Notes: generated by a model from the sequence alone, not told the origin. DNA of 64,000 nucleotides from Halobacterium sp. CBA1132 (GCF_001485535.1 NZ_BCMZ01000001.1:806001-870000), one strand, 5' to 3'; positions 41,925-51,455 are shown, counted from the first letter of the stretch. Translations and numbers: made by a program.

Positions 41925-44309
41925 CTATTCCGTGCGGTCGACGAGGTCGTCGTGGTGAACCTCGTAGATGGTGACCGCGTCGTTCCGGTAGACGCGCTCG
42001 ATGCCGGGGTCGTCGCCGAGGGCCGCGATGTCGTACTCCTCGCGTTCCAGCGGCCCGACCCAGACGTACTGCACGTCGTACTTGTCGAGCAGCACGGCGC
42101 GCGAGCGGTCGTCCCTCGTCTCGTAGAGGATGCCGACGTCGTCGACGCGCTGGTAGTAGGGGTCGTCGCCGCGGTAGCCGGTCTCGTGGAACCATCCCGC
42201 GACCGTCGGCAGGCCGCTGAGCGTCGAGACGGGGTTCTGCCAGCCGCGGCTCAACCCCGGTTTCTCGACGAACGTCGGCGTCCCCGTCTCGCGCTCCATC
42301 CACAGCACCGACTGCGTGGTGCTCACTTCGTCCTCGAACCACGCTATCGCAGCAAACTGCTCGGGGTGGTCCTCGCGGTGGTCGGCGTACCCGTTCAGCG
42401 ACGGTTCGACGCCGTCTTGGTACGGTCCGACGACGTCCGTCGCGACGACCAGTGGCGCGAACAACGCCGACGACACGACCGCGACCACGAGCACGACGGA
42501 GACGGCGGTTGTTGCGGTCGCCGCGCTCGACCGTCGAATCTTGGATACCGAGGGTGCGGCGGCGCGCACATCGCTCGCGAGCATCGCGGCGATGGGGCCG
42601 GCGGCGAGCCCGCAGAACACCCAGCCCTGAATGGCGACTTTCAGCGTGGTGTTCCAGCGCGCGAGTTCGAACGGGTGGACCTTGGCGTGGACGAGTTCCA
42701 TCGCGAGCACGAGACCGACGCCGCCGACGACGAGCATCGCCTCGAAGCCCGCCGACGCCCGGAAGCGCATCGCGAGCCACGCGCCCGCGACGACCGGCAA
42801 CAGGACGACGATAGCGCCGAGGTCACCGACGAGCGCGCCGACGGCGACGACGACTGCAGCGGCAGCAGCGGCTTTCAGCACGTCAGCTGCGTCACTGTCC
42901 TCGATTGCGCTGCGGCGCGTGAACAGGTACGTTGCGAACAGCGCGAGTAAGGCGCCGTAGATGAGCAGGACGCCCGCAGCAGTCGTGCGCGGCGGGAACA
43001 GCCCGATACCGTCGTTCGGCGGGACGCTCGCCAACAGGAAGGGGGACGCGAGTACGTACCCGACGGCGCCGACGCCCGCCGCGACGACTGCCGCGAGCAC
43101 GGTCCGCCACGCCTCGGCGAGCGCCAGTGCCGACCGCGACTGCTCGCGGTCCGGCGCGACGGCCCGGAGTCGCTCGCCGAGGCGACCCGGTGCGAGCGTC
43201 GCGGGGTGCGGGCCGGCGTAGACGACTGCCAGCCACGCCATCCCGACGGCGCTCGGCAGCGACCACGTGTTCGTCACGCCGAAGTAGCCCGCCACCGCGC
43301 CGAGACCGCCGAACAGCAGGCCGACGCGGCGCTTCCGAGCGCTCGCCGGCGCCTGCACGTACGCGTACGCCAGCGCCGCCGAGAGGACGAGGAAGCCCGT
43401 TGTCACGGTGTGGCCGTGCATGTCGGCTTTCACGAACGAGTACAGCGGGAACTCCTGAAGGGTCCCCTCGACGACGTAGCGGGTGTCCCACCACCCCCAC
43501 GTCTTCAGCGAGGACTGCTCGAACAGAATCTGTGGGTAGTCCGACCTATTCAGGTTGAACGCCGCCCGGCCCCACTTCACAGCGAGGTCGCGGGGCAGTT
43601 GCCCGAGCACGAACCGAACGGCGGTGACGGCGTTGCCCGCAAATGCCACGAAGAACACGCCGAGCGCGCCGCCGACGCGCCGCGAGTAGCCGCGGTCGCG
43701 CGTAATCCACCCGCACAGCGAGTACGCGCCCACGACGAGCGTCCCGAAGTACCCCGCGAGCGCGACGTTGTGGACGTACTCCACGCTCGTGTCCGTGAGG
43801 AACGCCGCGACCGCGTTGAACACCGGGAGCCCGTAGTAGTAGCGCACGGGCTTCCCAGCGTACCACATGTCTTCGGGCGGCAGCGCCTCCGTGCGCAGAA
43901 TGGCGTTCAGCAGGCCCGTGTGGAGGAACTTCTCGCCGCCCCACCCGCTCATCACGGGGTTCATCGACCGCAGCGCGAGCACGAACCCGAACCCGACCGC
44001 GAACACCGCGAACGCGCCTGCGACCCGCTTCCAGTCGTAGTCCGCGAGGCCGCGGCGCTGCGCGAGTCGATGACCGACGCCGCCGAGCACGAGTAGCGCG
44101 GCGACGCTGACGAGCGCGGTCCACGGCCCGAAACTGAACTGCCCGACGTAGAACGCGACCATCGTCACCACGACGGTGGCAATCGGAATCGCGAACCCCG
44201 CGCCGTCGTCGGGTGCCGACGGGAACAACAGCCGTGCTATCGGCAGCGCAGCGACGAGGAACGCGCCGTAGAGGACGAGCCATCGGGCGGCGACGGCGGC
44301 GCCTGACAT
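41925..44309 (-). CDS. DUF2298 / YYY-domain multi-pass membrane protein
   Basis: A 794-residue integral membrane protein with many hydrophobic helices. The hallmark motif VRYYYGLPVF, with KFLHTGLLNAILRTEALPPEDMWYAGKP before it, identifies the Chlor_Arch_YYY/DUF2298 family of archaea and Chloroflexi. The large-loop region (DMHGHTVTTGF) and a 150-residue C-terminal soluble domain suggest a glycosyltransferase-like (GT-C) layout, but the function is unproven. The ATG at 44309 follows a minus-strand TTTATGCG box. It sits between dnaK and dnaJ, an unusual place for a membrane protein. Confidence 0.87.
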   Translation of the reverse strand: MSGAAVAARWLVLYGAFLVAALPIARLLFPSAPDDGAGFAIPIATVVVTMVAFYVGQFSFGPWTALVSVAALLVLGGVGHRLAQRRGLADYDWKRVAGAFAVFAVGFGFVLALRSMNPVMSGWGGEKFLHTGLLNAILRTEALPPEDMWYAGKPVRYYYGLPVFNAVAAFLTDTSVEYVHNVALAGYFGTLVVGAYSLCGWITRDRGYSRRVGGALGVFFVAFAGNAVTAVRFVLGQLPRDLAVKWGRAAFNLNRSDYPQILFEQSSLKTWGWWDTRYVVEGTLQEFPLYSFVKADMHGHTVTTGFLVLSAALAYAYVQAPASARKRRVGLLFGGLGAVAGYFGVTNTWSLPSAVGMAWLAVVYAGPHPATLAPGRLGERLRAVAPDREQSRSALALAEAWRTVLAAVVAAGVGAVGYVLASPFLLASVPPNDGIGLFPPRTTAAGVLLIYGALLALFATYLFTRRSAIEDSDAADVLKAAAAAAVVVAVGALVGDLGAIVVLLPVVAGAWLAMRFRASAGFEAMLVVGGVGLVLAMELVHAKVHPFELARWNTTLKVAIQGWVFCGLAAGPIAAMLASDVRAAAPSVSKIRRSSAATATTAVSVVLVVAVVSSALFAPLVVATDVVGPYQDGVEPSLNGYADHREDHPEQFAAIAWFEDEVSTTQSVLWMERETGTPTFVEKPGLSRGWQNPVSTLSGLPTVAGWFHETGYRGDDPYYQRVDDVGILYETRDDRSRAVLLDKYDVQYVWVGPLEREEYDIAALGDDPGIERVYRNDAVTIYEVHHDDLVDRTE

Positions 44310-44439
44310 ATCGAAGTGGCGGACCACGCCGCGCATAAACCTTCTGTCCTCGGCGTACGTGAAGCCCTACGGCAGAAACGAACCAACAGCGAAACACCGG
44401 GAGAACAGCCCCCGAATCGGAGACTCGCCGTCTTCCAAC

Positions 44440-44734
44440 TTCGAAAACCTCGCTGCGCTCGGTTTTCGAAACACTGGACGACTCGCGCTGCTCGTCGTCC
44501 AACCCCGAGGTTCCGGCGAGTGTAGTGAGCCGGAACCTCGGACACCGGGAGACTCACTCCGTTCGTCTCCCGAGCGGAAGAGGCCTCCTCGACTCGCGTT
44601 ACTCGTCTGCGTCGTCCGCTTCGAATTCGAGACGTTCGCTGACGCTCACGTCTCGAAACACCGGAAGACTCGCTGCGCTCGTCTTCCGAGCCGAAGAAGA
44701 CAGCGAGTCGCGTTACTCCTCGCTGTCTTCTTCG
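44440..44734. repeat. Array of seven hairpins with a common 11-nt loop consensus
   Basis: Six perfect hairpins share an 11-base loop; stem arms are 44440-44449/44461-44470, 44476-44482/44494-44500, 44505-44517/44529-44541, 44546-44553/44565-44572, 44662-44669/44681-44688 and 44692-44707/44719-44734. A seventh, 44626-44635/44648-44657, has a 12-base loop. Stems are unrelated in sequence, but the 11-base loops (for example TCGCTGCGCTC, TCACTCCGTTC, TCGCGTTACTC) fit TCRCKNYRYTC, with the third in reverse orientation. The last hairpin spans the end of dnaK, and its outer arm is an inverted copy of dnaK coding sequence. The rest of this 403-base gap (44310-44439) holds only the YYY gene promoter. 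Confidence 0.8.
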
Positions 44735-46599
44735 ACGTCTTCGAAGTCGGCGTCGACGAACTCCTCGTCGTCGCCGTCTCCACCTGCACCGGGGCCGGCA
44801 CCGCCCATGCCGCCCATGCCGGCACCGGCCGCGCCGGCGCCGCCGGCGCCAGCCTGCGCTTCCTGCTGGTAGGCCTGCTTGCCGATTTCCTGCAGGGTCT
44901 TGCTGAGGGACTCGGTGGCGTCTTCGAGTTCCTCGGGGTCGACGTCGTCCTCGTCGAGGAGGGCTTCGACGTTCTCGATCTCGTCGTTCACGTCGGCTTC
45001 GAGGTCCTCGTCGACGAGCTCCTCGTTCTCCTCGAGGAGGCTCTCAGCGCGCTGAATCGCGGTCTCGGCGTCGTTCCGAGCCTCGATGCGCTCGCGGCGC
45101 TGCTCGTCCTCCTCGGCGTGCTCTTCGGCCTCGCTCTGCATCTCCTCGATCTCCTCGTCGCTGAGGCCGACGCCGCCCTCGATGGTGATGGACTCGGCGT
45201 TCCCGGAGCCCTTGTCCTCGGCTTCGACGTTCACGATGCCGTCGGCGTCGATCTCGAACGTGACCTCGATTTCGGGGGTGCCCGCGGGCGCCGGCGGGAT
45301 GCCCGTGAGTTGGAAGTCACCGAGCAGTTCGTTCTCGTTAGCGATTTCGCGCTCCCCCTGGAAGACGCGAATCTGGACGCTCGTCTGGTTGTCCGCGGCG
45401 GTCGTGAACACCTTCGACGCGGTCGTCGGAATGGCGGTGTTCTTCTCGATGAGGCGCTCGAAGAGACCGCCCTTCACTTCGATACCGAGCGAGAGCGGAG
45501 TGACGTCGACGAGCACGATGTCGTCGACTTCCCCGGAGAGCACGCCGCCCTGCACGGCCGCGCCGAGCGCGACGGCTTCGTCGGGGTTGACGTTCTTCTT
45601 CGGCTCCTGCCCGACGAGCTCCTCGACTTGCTCTTGAACCTGGGGCATCCGCGTGGAGCCGCCGACCAGAATCACTTCGTCGATGTCGTTCTTATCGAGA
45701 CCGGCGTCTTCGAGGGCCTGCTCCGTCGGGCCGACGGTGCGCTCGATGAGGCCCTCGGTGAGGTTCTCGAAGGTCGCTCGCGTGATGTCCTGTTCGAGGT
45801 GGACGGGACCGGAGTCGGTCGCGGTGACGAACGGGAGGTTGACCGTTGTCTCCTTCCGCGAGGAGAGCTCGATTTTGGCTTCCTCGGCGGCGTCCTTGAG
45901 GCGCTGGAGCGCCTGCTCGTCGTCGCGCAGGTCGATGCCGTGGTCGTTCTCGAACTCGTCGGCGAGGTGGTCGATGATAGCTTCGTCCCAGTCGTCGCCG
46001 CCGAGGTCGTTGTCCCCGTTGGTCGCGACGACTTCGTAGACGCCGCCGCCGAGGTCGAGAATGGAGACGTCGAAGGTGCCGCCGCCGAGGTCGTAGACGA
46101 GCACGGTCTGGTCGCGGTCCTCGTCGAGGCCGTACGCCATCGACGCCGCGGTCGGCTCGTTGACGATGCGCTCGACCTCGAAGCCGGCGATTTCGCCGGC
46201 GTCCTTGGTCGCTTGGCGCTGCTTGTCGTTGAAGTACGCGGGCACCGTGATGACGGCTTTCTCGATGTCCTGCCCGAGGTACTCCTCGGCGTCGTGCTTG
46301 ATTTTCTGGAGGATCATCGCCGAAATCTGCTCCGGCGTGTACTCCTCGCCGTCGAGTTCGACCGTGTAGTCCTCGCCCATGTGGCGCTTGATGGACGCCA
46401 CCGTCTCCTCGGAGTTCTGGACGGCCTGATTCTTCGCGGGTTTGCCGATGAGGCGCTCGCCGTCGTCGAACGCGACCACCGACGGCGTGGTGCGGTCGCC
46501 TTCGCTGTTGACGATGATTTCGGGGTCTCCACCTTCCATCACCGCGAACGCGCTGTTCGTGGTGCCGAGGTCGATGCCCAAAATCTTCTCACTTGCCAT
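44713..46599 (-). CDS. dnaK: Chaperone protein DnaK (Hsp70)
   Basis: A 628-residue Hsp70. The ATPase domain has [13 protein letters not shown], the phosphate-2 motif [12 protein letters not shown] and [12 protein letters not shown]. The substrate-binding domain has [13 protein letters not shown] and the hinge-like linker [14 protein letters not shown]. The acidic C-terminal lid contains a Gly/Ala/Met-rich patch ([17 protein letters not shown]) before the acidic end. A minus-strand GGCTTAAAGGG box precedes the ATG by about 30 bases. The stop codon lies within a hairpin loop. It acts with the GrpE and DnaJ encoded on either side. Confidence 0.98.
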   Translation of the reverse strand: MASEKILGIDLGTTNSAFAVMEGGDPEIIVNSEGDRTTPSVVAFDDGERLIGKPAKNQAVQNSEETVASIKRHMGEDYTVELDGEEYTPEQISAMILQKIKHDAEEYLGQDIEKAVITVPAYFNDKQRQATKDAGEIAGFEVERIVNEPTAASMAYGLDEDRDQTVLVYDLGGGTFDVSILDLGGGVYEVVATNGDNDLGGDDWDEAIIDHLADEFENDHGIDLRDDEQALQRLKDAAEEAKIELSSRKETTVNLPFVTATDSGPVHLEQDITRATFENLTEGLIERTVGPTEQALEDAGLDKNDIDEVILVGGSTRMPQVQEQVEELVGQEPKKNVNPDEAVALGAAVQGGVLSGEVDDIVLVDVTPLSLGIEVKGGLFERLIEKNTAIPTTASKVFTTAADNQTSVQIRVFQGEREIANENELLGDFQLTGIPPAPAGTPEIEVTFEIDADGIVNVEAEDKGSGNAESITIEGGVGLSDEEIEEMQSEAEEHAEEDEQRRERIEARNDAETAIQRAESLLEENEELVDEDLEADVNDEIENVEALLDEDDVDPEELEDATESLSKTLQEIGKQAYQQEAQAGAGGAGAAGAGMGGMGGAGPGAGGDGDDEEFVDADFEDVEEDSEE

Positions 46600-46737
46600 G
46601 TTACCCGTTTGTAAGCCGCGTTTTCCCTTTAAGCCTTGCTAGTGACAGCGAGTACCACGAACAGCCGGGTCGCCGCCCTCGTGCGTTTCTGACGAGTGGC
46701 GGAAAAACGGGCCGGGGAATTTATCACGAACCGGTGG

Positions 46738-47448
46738 TCAGTCGTCTCGCCCTCCCGCAGTCTCCCCGGAGACAGCGCCTGGACCGTCGGCCAGCGCCGC
46801 CAGCACGTCCTTGAGGACGTCCTCGCGGCCCGCCGAGGAGAAGAACTCGTGGCTGCCGTCGTACACGCGGAGGTTCGACGCCGGCGTCCGCGCGCCGATG
46901 GCTGGGACGCTCACAAGTTCGTCCGTCAGCGTACAGAACACGGTACTTCCCTCTCGGAACGGCGGCAGCGCCGACTGCGCTCGCTGAATCTCTCTCGCGA
47001 ACGCCGGCGACAACCCACCGGGTCCCTCGCGGGGCGTCGACTCCTCGAGGTCCCCGACAGCGTCCTCCGCGCCCGACGGGAGCAACCGCTTGCTCGTCGG
47101 GAGTTTCGCGAACCACGGCAGGAACAGCGACTGGACACCGGGCTTGACGCCCCACCACGGGCTGAGGTAGACGCGGCGCACGTCCCAGTCGAGGTGCGCG
47201 ACGATGAGTCCGCCGGTGCTGTGCGAGAGCACCGCATCGAACTCCCGGTCGGCCGCGTACGACTCCACGGGCTGTCGGTACTCGCGCTCGAACGACGAGA
47301 TGTTCGTCGGAATCGTCGCGGCGTGGACCTCGTAGCCGGCGTCGGCCAGCGCGTCCAACAGCCACGCGACGTTGTCCTGACTCGGGTCGTTTCCCCACCC
47401 CAGCACGAACAACAGCGGGGTACCCTCGCCGTGCACTGAGAAGTTCAC
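46738..47448 (-). CDS. Alpha/beta-fold hydrolase-like protein
   Basis: A 236-residue protein with an alpha/beta hydrolase pattern: TPLLFVLGWGNDPSQDN (oxyanion region), then the nucleophile elbow VLSHSTGGLIVAHL (S-H-S-T-G-G), a late Asp region and His in VYDGSHEFF. The elbow Ser and the late His suggest an active esterase or lipase-like enzyme, but the substrate is unknown. It lies between grpE and dnaK on the same strand, separated by only 38 bases from grpE, so it is probably expressed with the chaperones. The start is the GTG at 47448. Confidence 0.82.
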   Translation of the reverse strand: MNFSVHGEGTPLLFVLGWGNDPSQDNVAWLLDALADAGYEVHAATIPTNISSFEREYRQPVESYAADREFDAVLSHSTGGLIVAHLDWDVRRVYLSPWWGVKPGVQSLFLPWFAKLPTSKRLLPSGAEDAVGDLEESTPREGPGGLSPAFAREIQRAQSALPPFREGSTVFCTLTDELVSVPAIGARTPASNLRVYDGSHEFFSSAGREDVLKDVLAALADGPGAVSGETAGGRDD

Positions 47449-47486
47449 GCCGGCAGCGACGGCCCGCCCGCCCAAAACAGTTCCCG

Positions 47487-48074
47487 CTACTCGCCGTCGC
47501 TGACCGTGACCTGCGCGGGCCGCAGCACTTTCCCGCCCATCTCGTAGCCCGACCGATACACGTCAACGACGGTGCCATCCGGCTGGTCGCTGTCCACGCG
47601 CATCATCACTTCGTGGCGCTGCGCGTCCACGCTCTCGCCGGCTTCGGGCGCGATTTCGTCGACGCCCTCCGCGTCGAGCACGCGGTCGAACTCCTTTCGC
47701 GTGAGCTTCACGCCCTCGCGGAGGCTGTCCACGTCTCCGCTCTCCTCGTCGAGCGCGCGACCGAGGTTGTCCCGCACGTCCAGCAGGCGCTCCACGAGGT
47801 CCTCCGTGGCGCGCTCCCGGATGTCCTCTTGGCGCTGTTTCGCGCGCTGCTTGTAGTTCTGGAAGTCCGCCTGCTTGGCCTGCAGTCGCTCGGTCAGGTC
47901 GTCGACTTCGGCTTCCGCGTCGTCGAGGTCTTCCTCCAGTTCCGCGACGCGGGCTTCGAGGTCGGCGACCTCGTCGCCGAGGTCCTCGTCGTGCTCGCGG
48001 ACGCGCTCGGCCAGCGAGTCGCTGGCGTCGGCGTCTTCGTCCGCGTCGGCGGCCTGCTCGGCGTCGTTGCTCAT
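47487..48074 (-). CDS. grpE: Nucleotide exchange factor GrpE
   Basis: A 195-residue GrpE that releases ADP from DnaK. A long acidic N-terminal coiled coil (about residues 25-95, ELEEDLDDAEAEVDDLTERL) leads into the family core NYKQRAKQRQEDIRERATEDLVE, NLGRALDE and the beta-wing VMMRVDSDQPDGTVVDVYRSGYEMGGKVLRPAQV. The start at the ATG 48074 follows a minus-strand CCGTAAACCC box by about 25 bases. It is the first gene of the chaperone block and is divergent from the XPB-type helicase. Confidence 0.96.
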   Translation of the reverse strand: MSNDAEQAADADEDADASDSLAERVREHDEDLGDEVADLEARVAELEEDLDDAEAEVDDLTERLQAKQADFQNYKQRAKQRQEDIRERATEDLVERLLDVRDNLGRALDEESGDVDSLREGVKLTRKEFDRVLDAEGVDEIAPEAGESVDAQRHEVMMRVDSDQPDGTVVDVYRSGYEMGGKVLRPAQVTVSDGE

Positions 48075-48173
48075 GTGTGTGGGAAACGGATACTCGGGTT
48101 TACGGATTTCGGGACGGTCCGCGTTCGGCGCGGAGTCCGACGACTCATTAGCGTCCGTCTCCAACCCTCGGGC

Positions 48174-49532
48174 GTGACAGTCCGGCTGGCGTTCGAGGAC
48201 GGCACGCTGCGCGTCGAACACGACGGCGACGGCCCGCCCACGGACGGCGTCGGCAGTCTGCCCGGCGTCGAGTACGACGACCGCACGGACACGGGCCGAG
48301 CGCCCGCGATGGCATACGCCGACCTCCTCGCGTACCTCCACGCGCGCGAGATTCCCTACGAGGACGACGCGCTCCACGCCGACGCCCTCGCCGTCGAATC
48401 CGCGTACGAACTCCGGGACTACCAGCAGGACGCCCTCGACGCGTGGACCGGCAACGACCGCCGCGGGGTACTCGAACTTCCCACCGGCTCCGGGAAGACG
48501 GTCATCGGCCTGAAAGCCATCGAGGCGGTCGGCCAGTCGGCGCTCGTCGTGGTGCCGACCATCGACCTGTTGACGCAGTGGAAGCGCGAACTCGGCACCG
48601 AATTCGACTGCGAAATCGGCCAACTAGGCGGCGGCGAGCAAGAAGTAGAGTCGATTACGGTCGCGACCTACGACTCCGCGTACCTCCGCGCGGACGACCT
48701 CGGCGACCGGTTCGGACTCGTGGTTTTCGACGAAGTCCACCACCTCGGCGGCGAGGAGTTCCAGAACATCGCGCGCTTACTCGCCGCGCCCGCTCGGCTC
48801 GGCCTGACGGCGACGTTCGAGCGCCCGGACAACGCCCACGAGGTCGTCGCCGAACTCGTCGGCGATGTCGTCTACCGGCTCTCCGCGGACGACCTCGCGG
48901 GCGACCACCTCGCAGAGTACGACGTCAAGCGCCTCGAAGTCCCGCTCACCGCCGACGAGCGCGAGCGCTACGAGGCCGCGCAGGGGACGTTCACGGACTA
49001 CCTCCAGCAGTCCAACGTCCAGTTGCGCTCGGGCAGCGACTACCAGGAACTCGTGAAGCGCTCCGGGAACGACCCGCGAGCGCGGGAGGCACTGCTCGCG
49101 AAACAGCGCGCGCGCCGCATCGTCCGCGAGAGCGACGCGAAAGTACAGCGCCTCGAAGAGATTCTGGACCGGCACCGCCACGACCGCGTCATCGTGTTCG
49201 CGGCGTCGACGGACCTCGTCTACCGGCTCTCCGAGCAGTTCCTGCTGCCCGCCATCACCCACGAGACGGGGGCCAGCGAGCGTCGGACCATCCTGGAGAA
49301 GTTCCGGAGCGGCGACTACTCGCGAGTCGTCACGGCGAACGTTCTCGACGAGGGCGTGGACGTTCCGGACGCGAACGTCGCGGTGGTGTTCGCGGGCAGC
49401 GGCAGCGAGCGCGAGTTCACGCAGCGCCTCGGGCGCGTGCTCCGACCGAAGGAGGACGGCGGGCGCGCGCTGCTGTACGAACTCGTGAGCGCCGACACCG
49501 CAGAAGAGCGCGTCGCCGACCGCCGCCGCTAG
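48174..49532 (+). CDS. rad25: XPB/Rad25-type DEAD/DEAH superfamily 2 helicase
   Basis: A 452-residue helicase of the archaeal XPB family, which opens DNA during nucleotide excision repair. Residues 1-75 form an N-terminal damage-recognition-like domain. Walker A is ELPTGSGKTV, the DEVH box is VVFDEVHHL, motif III is LTATFERPDN and motif VI is FTQRLGRVLRP. The thumb-like segment carries the RSGSDYQELVKRSG insertion. The GTG start at 48174 fits the family. The nuclease partner Bax1 lies just downstream. Confidence 0.94.
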   Translation: MTVRLAFEDGTLRVEHDGDGPPTDGVGSLPGVEYDDRTDTGRAPAMAYADLLAYLHAREIPYEDDALHADALAVESAYELRDYQQDALDAWTGNDRRGVLELPTGSGKTVIGLKAIEAVGQSALVVVPTIDLLTQWKRELGTEFDCEIGQLGGGEQEVESITVATYDSAYLRADDLGDRFGLVVFDEVHHLGGEEFQNIARLLAAPARLGLTATFERPDNAHEVVAELVGDVVYRLSADDLAGDHLAEYDVKRLEVPLTADERERYEAAQGTFTDYLQQSNVQLRSGSDYQELVKRSGNDPRAREALLAKQRARRIVRESDAKVQRLEEILDRHRHDRVIVFAASTDLVYRLSEQFLLPAITHETGASERRTILEKFRSGDYSRVVTANVLDEGVDVPDANVAVVFAGSGSEREFTQRLGRVLRPKEDGGRALLYELVSADTAEERVADRRR

Positions 49533-49876
49533 TCCTCGACGATGTCCGTGTTCCAACTAGCGTTCGTGACGTCGTCGTAGGCGACGTCGTACTCGACGCG
49601 GACGACGGTCGTCTCGTTGGGGCCGAGCGTGATTTCTCGGACGCGCGTGTACGCCTTGTCGTCGAACTCCGTGTTGACGTACAGCGTTCCGGACGCCTCC
49701 CGCCCGGAGGGGTTGCTGACGGTGACGACGACCACGACGTTGCCGTTCTCGCCTTCCTCGTACGTCGAGTCAGTGACTGTCAGATCGGCCTCGCCGTCGC
49801 CGCTTCGCAGGCAGCCCGCCAGCGGGAGGGCGACGCTCGCGGCGGCCGTCCGTCGGAGCAGCGTCCGCCGGTTCAT
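49529..49876 (-). CDS. Tat-exported lipoprotein with a FxLYD-like domain
   Basis: A 115-residue exported lipoprotein. The signal starts MNRRTLLRRTAAASVALPLAGC, read as a twin-arginine motif (RRTLLRR) and a lipobox LAGC with the modified Cys at about residue 22. The mature domain (about 85 residues) has beta-sandwich-like strands (NVVVVVTVSNPSGREASGTLYV and TTVVRVEYDV), resembling FxLYD-type domains. It is encoded antisense-wise between the helicase and Bax1 and shares the CTAG stop tetranucleotide with the helicase. Its function is unknown. Confidence 0.83.
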   Translation of the reverse strand: MNRRTLLRRTAAASVALPLAGCLRSGDGEADLTVTDSTYEEGENGNVVVVVTVSNPSGREASGTLYVNTEFDDKAYTRVREITLGPNETTVVRVEYDVAYDDVTNASWNTDIVED

Positions 49877-49946
49877 ACGTCCCGGTCCGGGCGTACCGGC
49901 AAGAATCTTCTGTATCCTTTTGTGCGCGCGCCGCCAATCTCGTCGC

Positions 49947-51455
49947 GTGCTGACGAAAGACCTCCTGCGAGTGTCCCGCGCCGGCGGCGGCTACCAGCCG
50001 CAGTTCGCGGGAACGGAAGACGAGGCGCTCGCGGCGCGCGTGCTCGGTACGTTCCAAGGGCACGTCGGCGAGGAGCGCGCGTCGCTGCGCGAGTCGCTGA
50101 CCGGCGTCGAGCAGGAGGCGCGCGACTTCAAACTCGTTCGGGGGTTCGCGCACCTTGTCGAGCGCGACGCCGCCTTCGAGGTCGAGTCCGAAGTCGACCC
50201 GCGGTCGGCGCGCCGCGCGGCGTTCGCGGCAGCCGAGGACGTGGTCGTCGTCGACGCCGACGAGCGTGAGCGCGCGCTCTCAGAGGCTGCCGACGGCTTC
50301 CCCGGCGACGTGACGCCCAACGAACTCGCGGCCTCGCTGTACGCCGACCGCGAGACTCGCGAGGTGCTCACCGAGGTCGCCTCGCGCTGGACGCCCGCGT
50401 CGCTGGTCGCCCAGTACAACCTCTCGCTGGCGATGACCGCGCTGTTCGACGCGACCGAACTGCGGGTGCGCTCCTCGGACCCGCGGCGCCTCGTCTCCGC
50501 CGTGAAGCGCCTCGGCTTGCTGTACGAGGTGATTCCCGTCGAGGGCGGCGAGGGCCGCGAGGTCGTGCTCACGGGGCCGGACGCGCTGTTCCAGCGTTCG
50601 CGGCGGTACGGCACGCGGTTCGCGCGCGTCCTCCGGACGGTCGCGAAGGGCGACGACTGGCGAGTCGAAGCGACCATCGACGACCGCGGCACGGAGCGCC
50701 TGCTGGAACTCTCTGCGGGCGACCTCGACGTGCCGGACGCTGACCCTGTCACCGACGTGGAGTACGACAGCGGCGTCGAACGGGAGTTCGCCGCGCGCTT
50801 CCAGTCCCTGGACTTGGACTGGGACCTCGTCCGCGAACCCGACGTGCTGGCGGCCGGCGACCGCCTGATGGTCCCGGACTTCGCGTTCGACTACGCGTTC
50901 GGCGACGAGCGCGTCTACTTCGAGATTATGGGGTTCTGGACGCCCGAGTACGTCGAGAAGAAGCTCGCCCAACTGGACGCCACCGACGAGACGCTCCTCG
51001 TGGCCGTCGATTCGAGCCTCGGCGTCGGCGAGGACATCGAGTCCCGCGACCACCGCGTCGTCGAGTACACGGGCTCCGTGCGCGTGAAAGACGTCGTGGA
51101 CGCGCTCCGCGACCTCGAAGCCGACCTCGTCGCCGAGTCTGCGGCCGACCTCCCGGACGAACTCGTGCCTGACGCGGACGCGATAACGCTCGAAGCGCTC
51201 GCCGCGTCCCGCGGCGTCAGCGAGGACGCCATCGAGGACGTTGCGTTCCCCGAGCACGAACTCGTGGGTCGGACGCTCGTCCGCCCGGGCGTGTTGGACG
51301 ACGTGGCCGCGGAGCTGGCGGCAGGTATGTCGCGGGCGGACGCCGAGGCAGTTGCCGAAGAACACGGAATCGACGACGCGAGCGCGCTGTTCTCCCGGCT
51401 CGGCTACCGCGTCGAGTGGGAGGGGTTGAGCGGCGGGACGCTGCGCGAGAAATAA
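49947..51455 (+). CDS. bax1: Bax1 (DUF790) nuclease, XPB partner
   Basis: A 502-residue protein of the archaeal DUF790 family. Characterised members (Bax1) bind XPB and act as the structure-specific nuclease in excision repair. The PD-(D/E)XK core shows MVPDFAFDYAF, then VYFEIMGFWTPEYVEKK. The N-terminal VLTKDLLRVSRAGGGYQPQF and the region TPNELAASLYADRE are typical. A GTG start at 49947 is used. It is separated from the XPB gene only by a short lipoprotein gene on the other strand. Confidence 0.92.
   Translation: MLTKDLLRVSRAGGGYQPQFAGTEDEALAARVLGTFQGHVGEERASLRESLTGVEQEARDFKLVRGFAHLVERDAAFEVESEVDPRSARRAAFAAAEDVVVVDADERERALSEAADGFPGDVTPNELAASLYADRETREVLTEVASRWTPASLVAQYNLSLAMTALFDATELRVRSSDPRRLVSAVKRLGLLYEVIPVEGGEGREVVLTGPDALFQRSRRYGTRFARVLRTVAKGDDWRVEATIDDRGTERLLELSAGDLDVPDADPVTDVEYDSGVEREFAARFQSLDLDWDLVREPDVLAAGDRLMVPDFAFDYAFGDERVYFEIMGFWTPEYVEKKLAQLDATDETLLVAVDSSLGVGEDIESRDHRVVEYTGSVRVKDVVDALRDLEADLVAESAADLPDELVPDADAITLEALAASRGVSEDAIEDVAFPEHELVGRTLVRPGVLDDVAAELAAGMSRADAEAVAEEHGIDDASALFSRLGYRVEWEGLSGGTLREK

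Noticed and set aside
44440-44734. Possible CRISPR array
   Set aside because: There is no constant direct repeat or spacer of uniform length; the units are hairpins with variable stems, and no cas genes are nearby.
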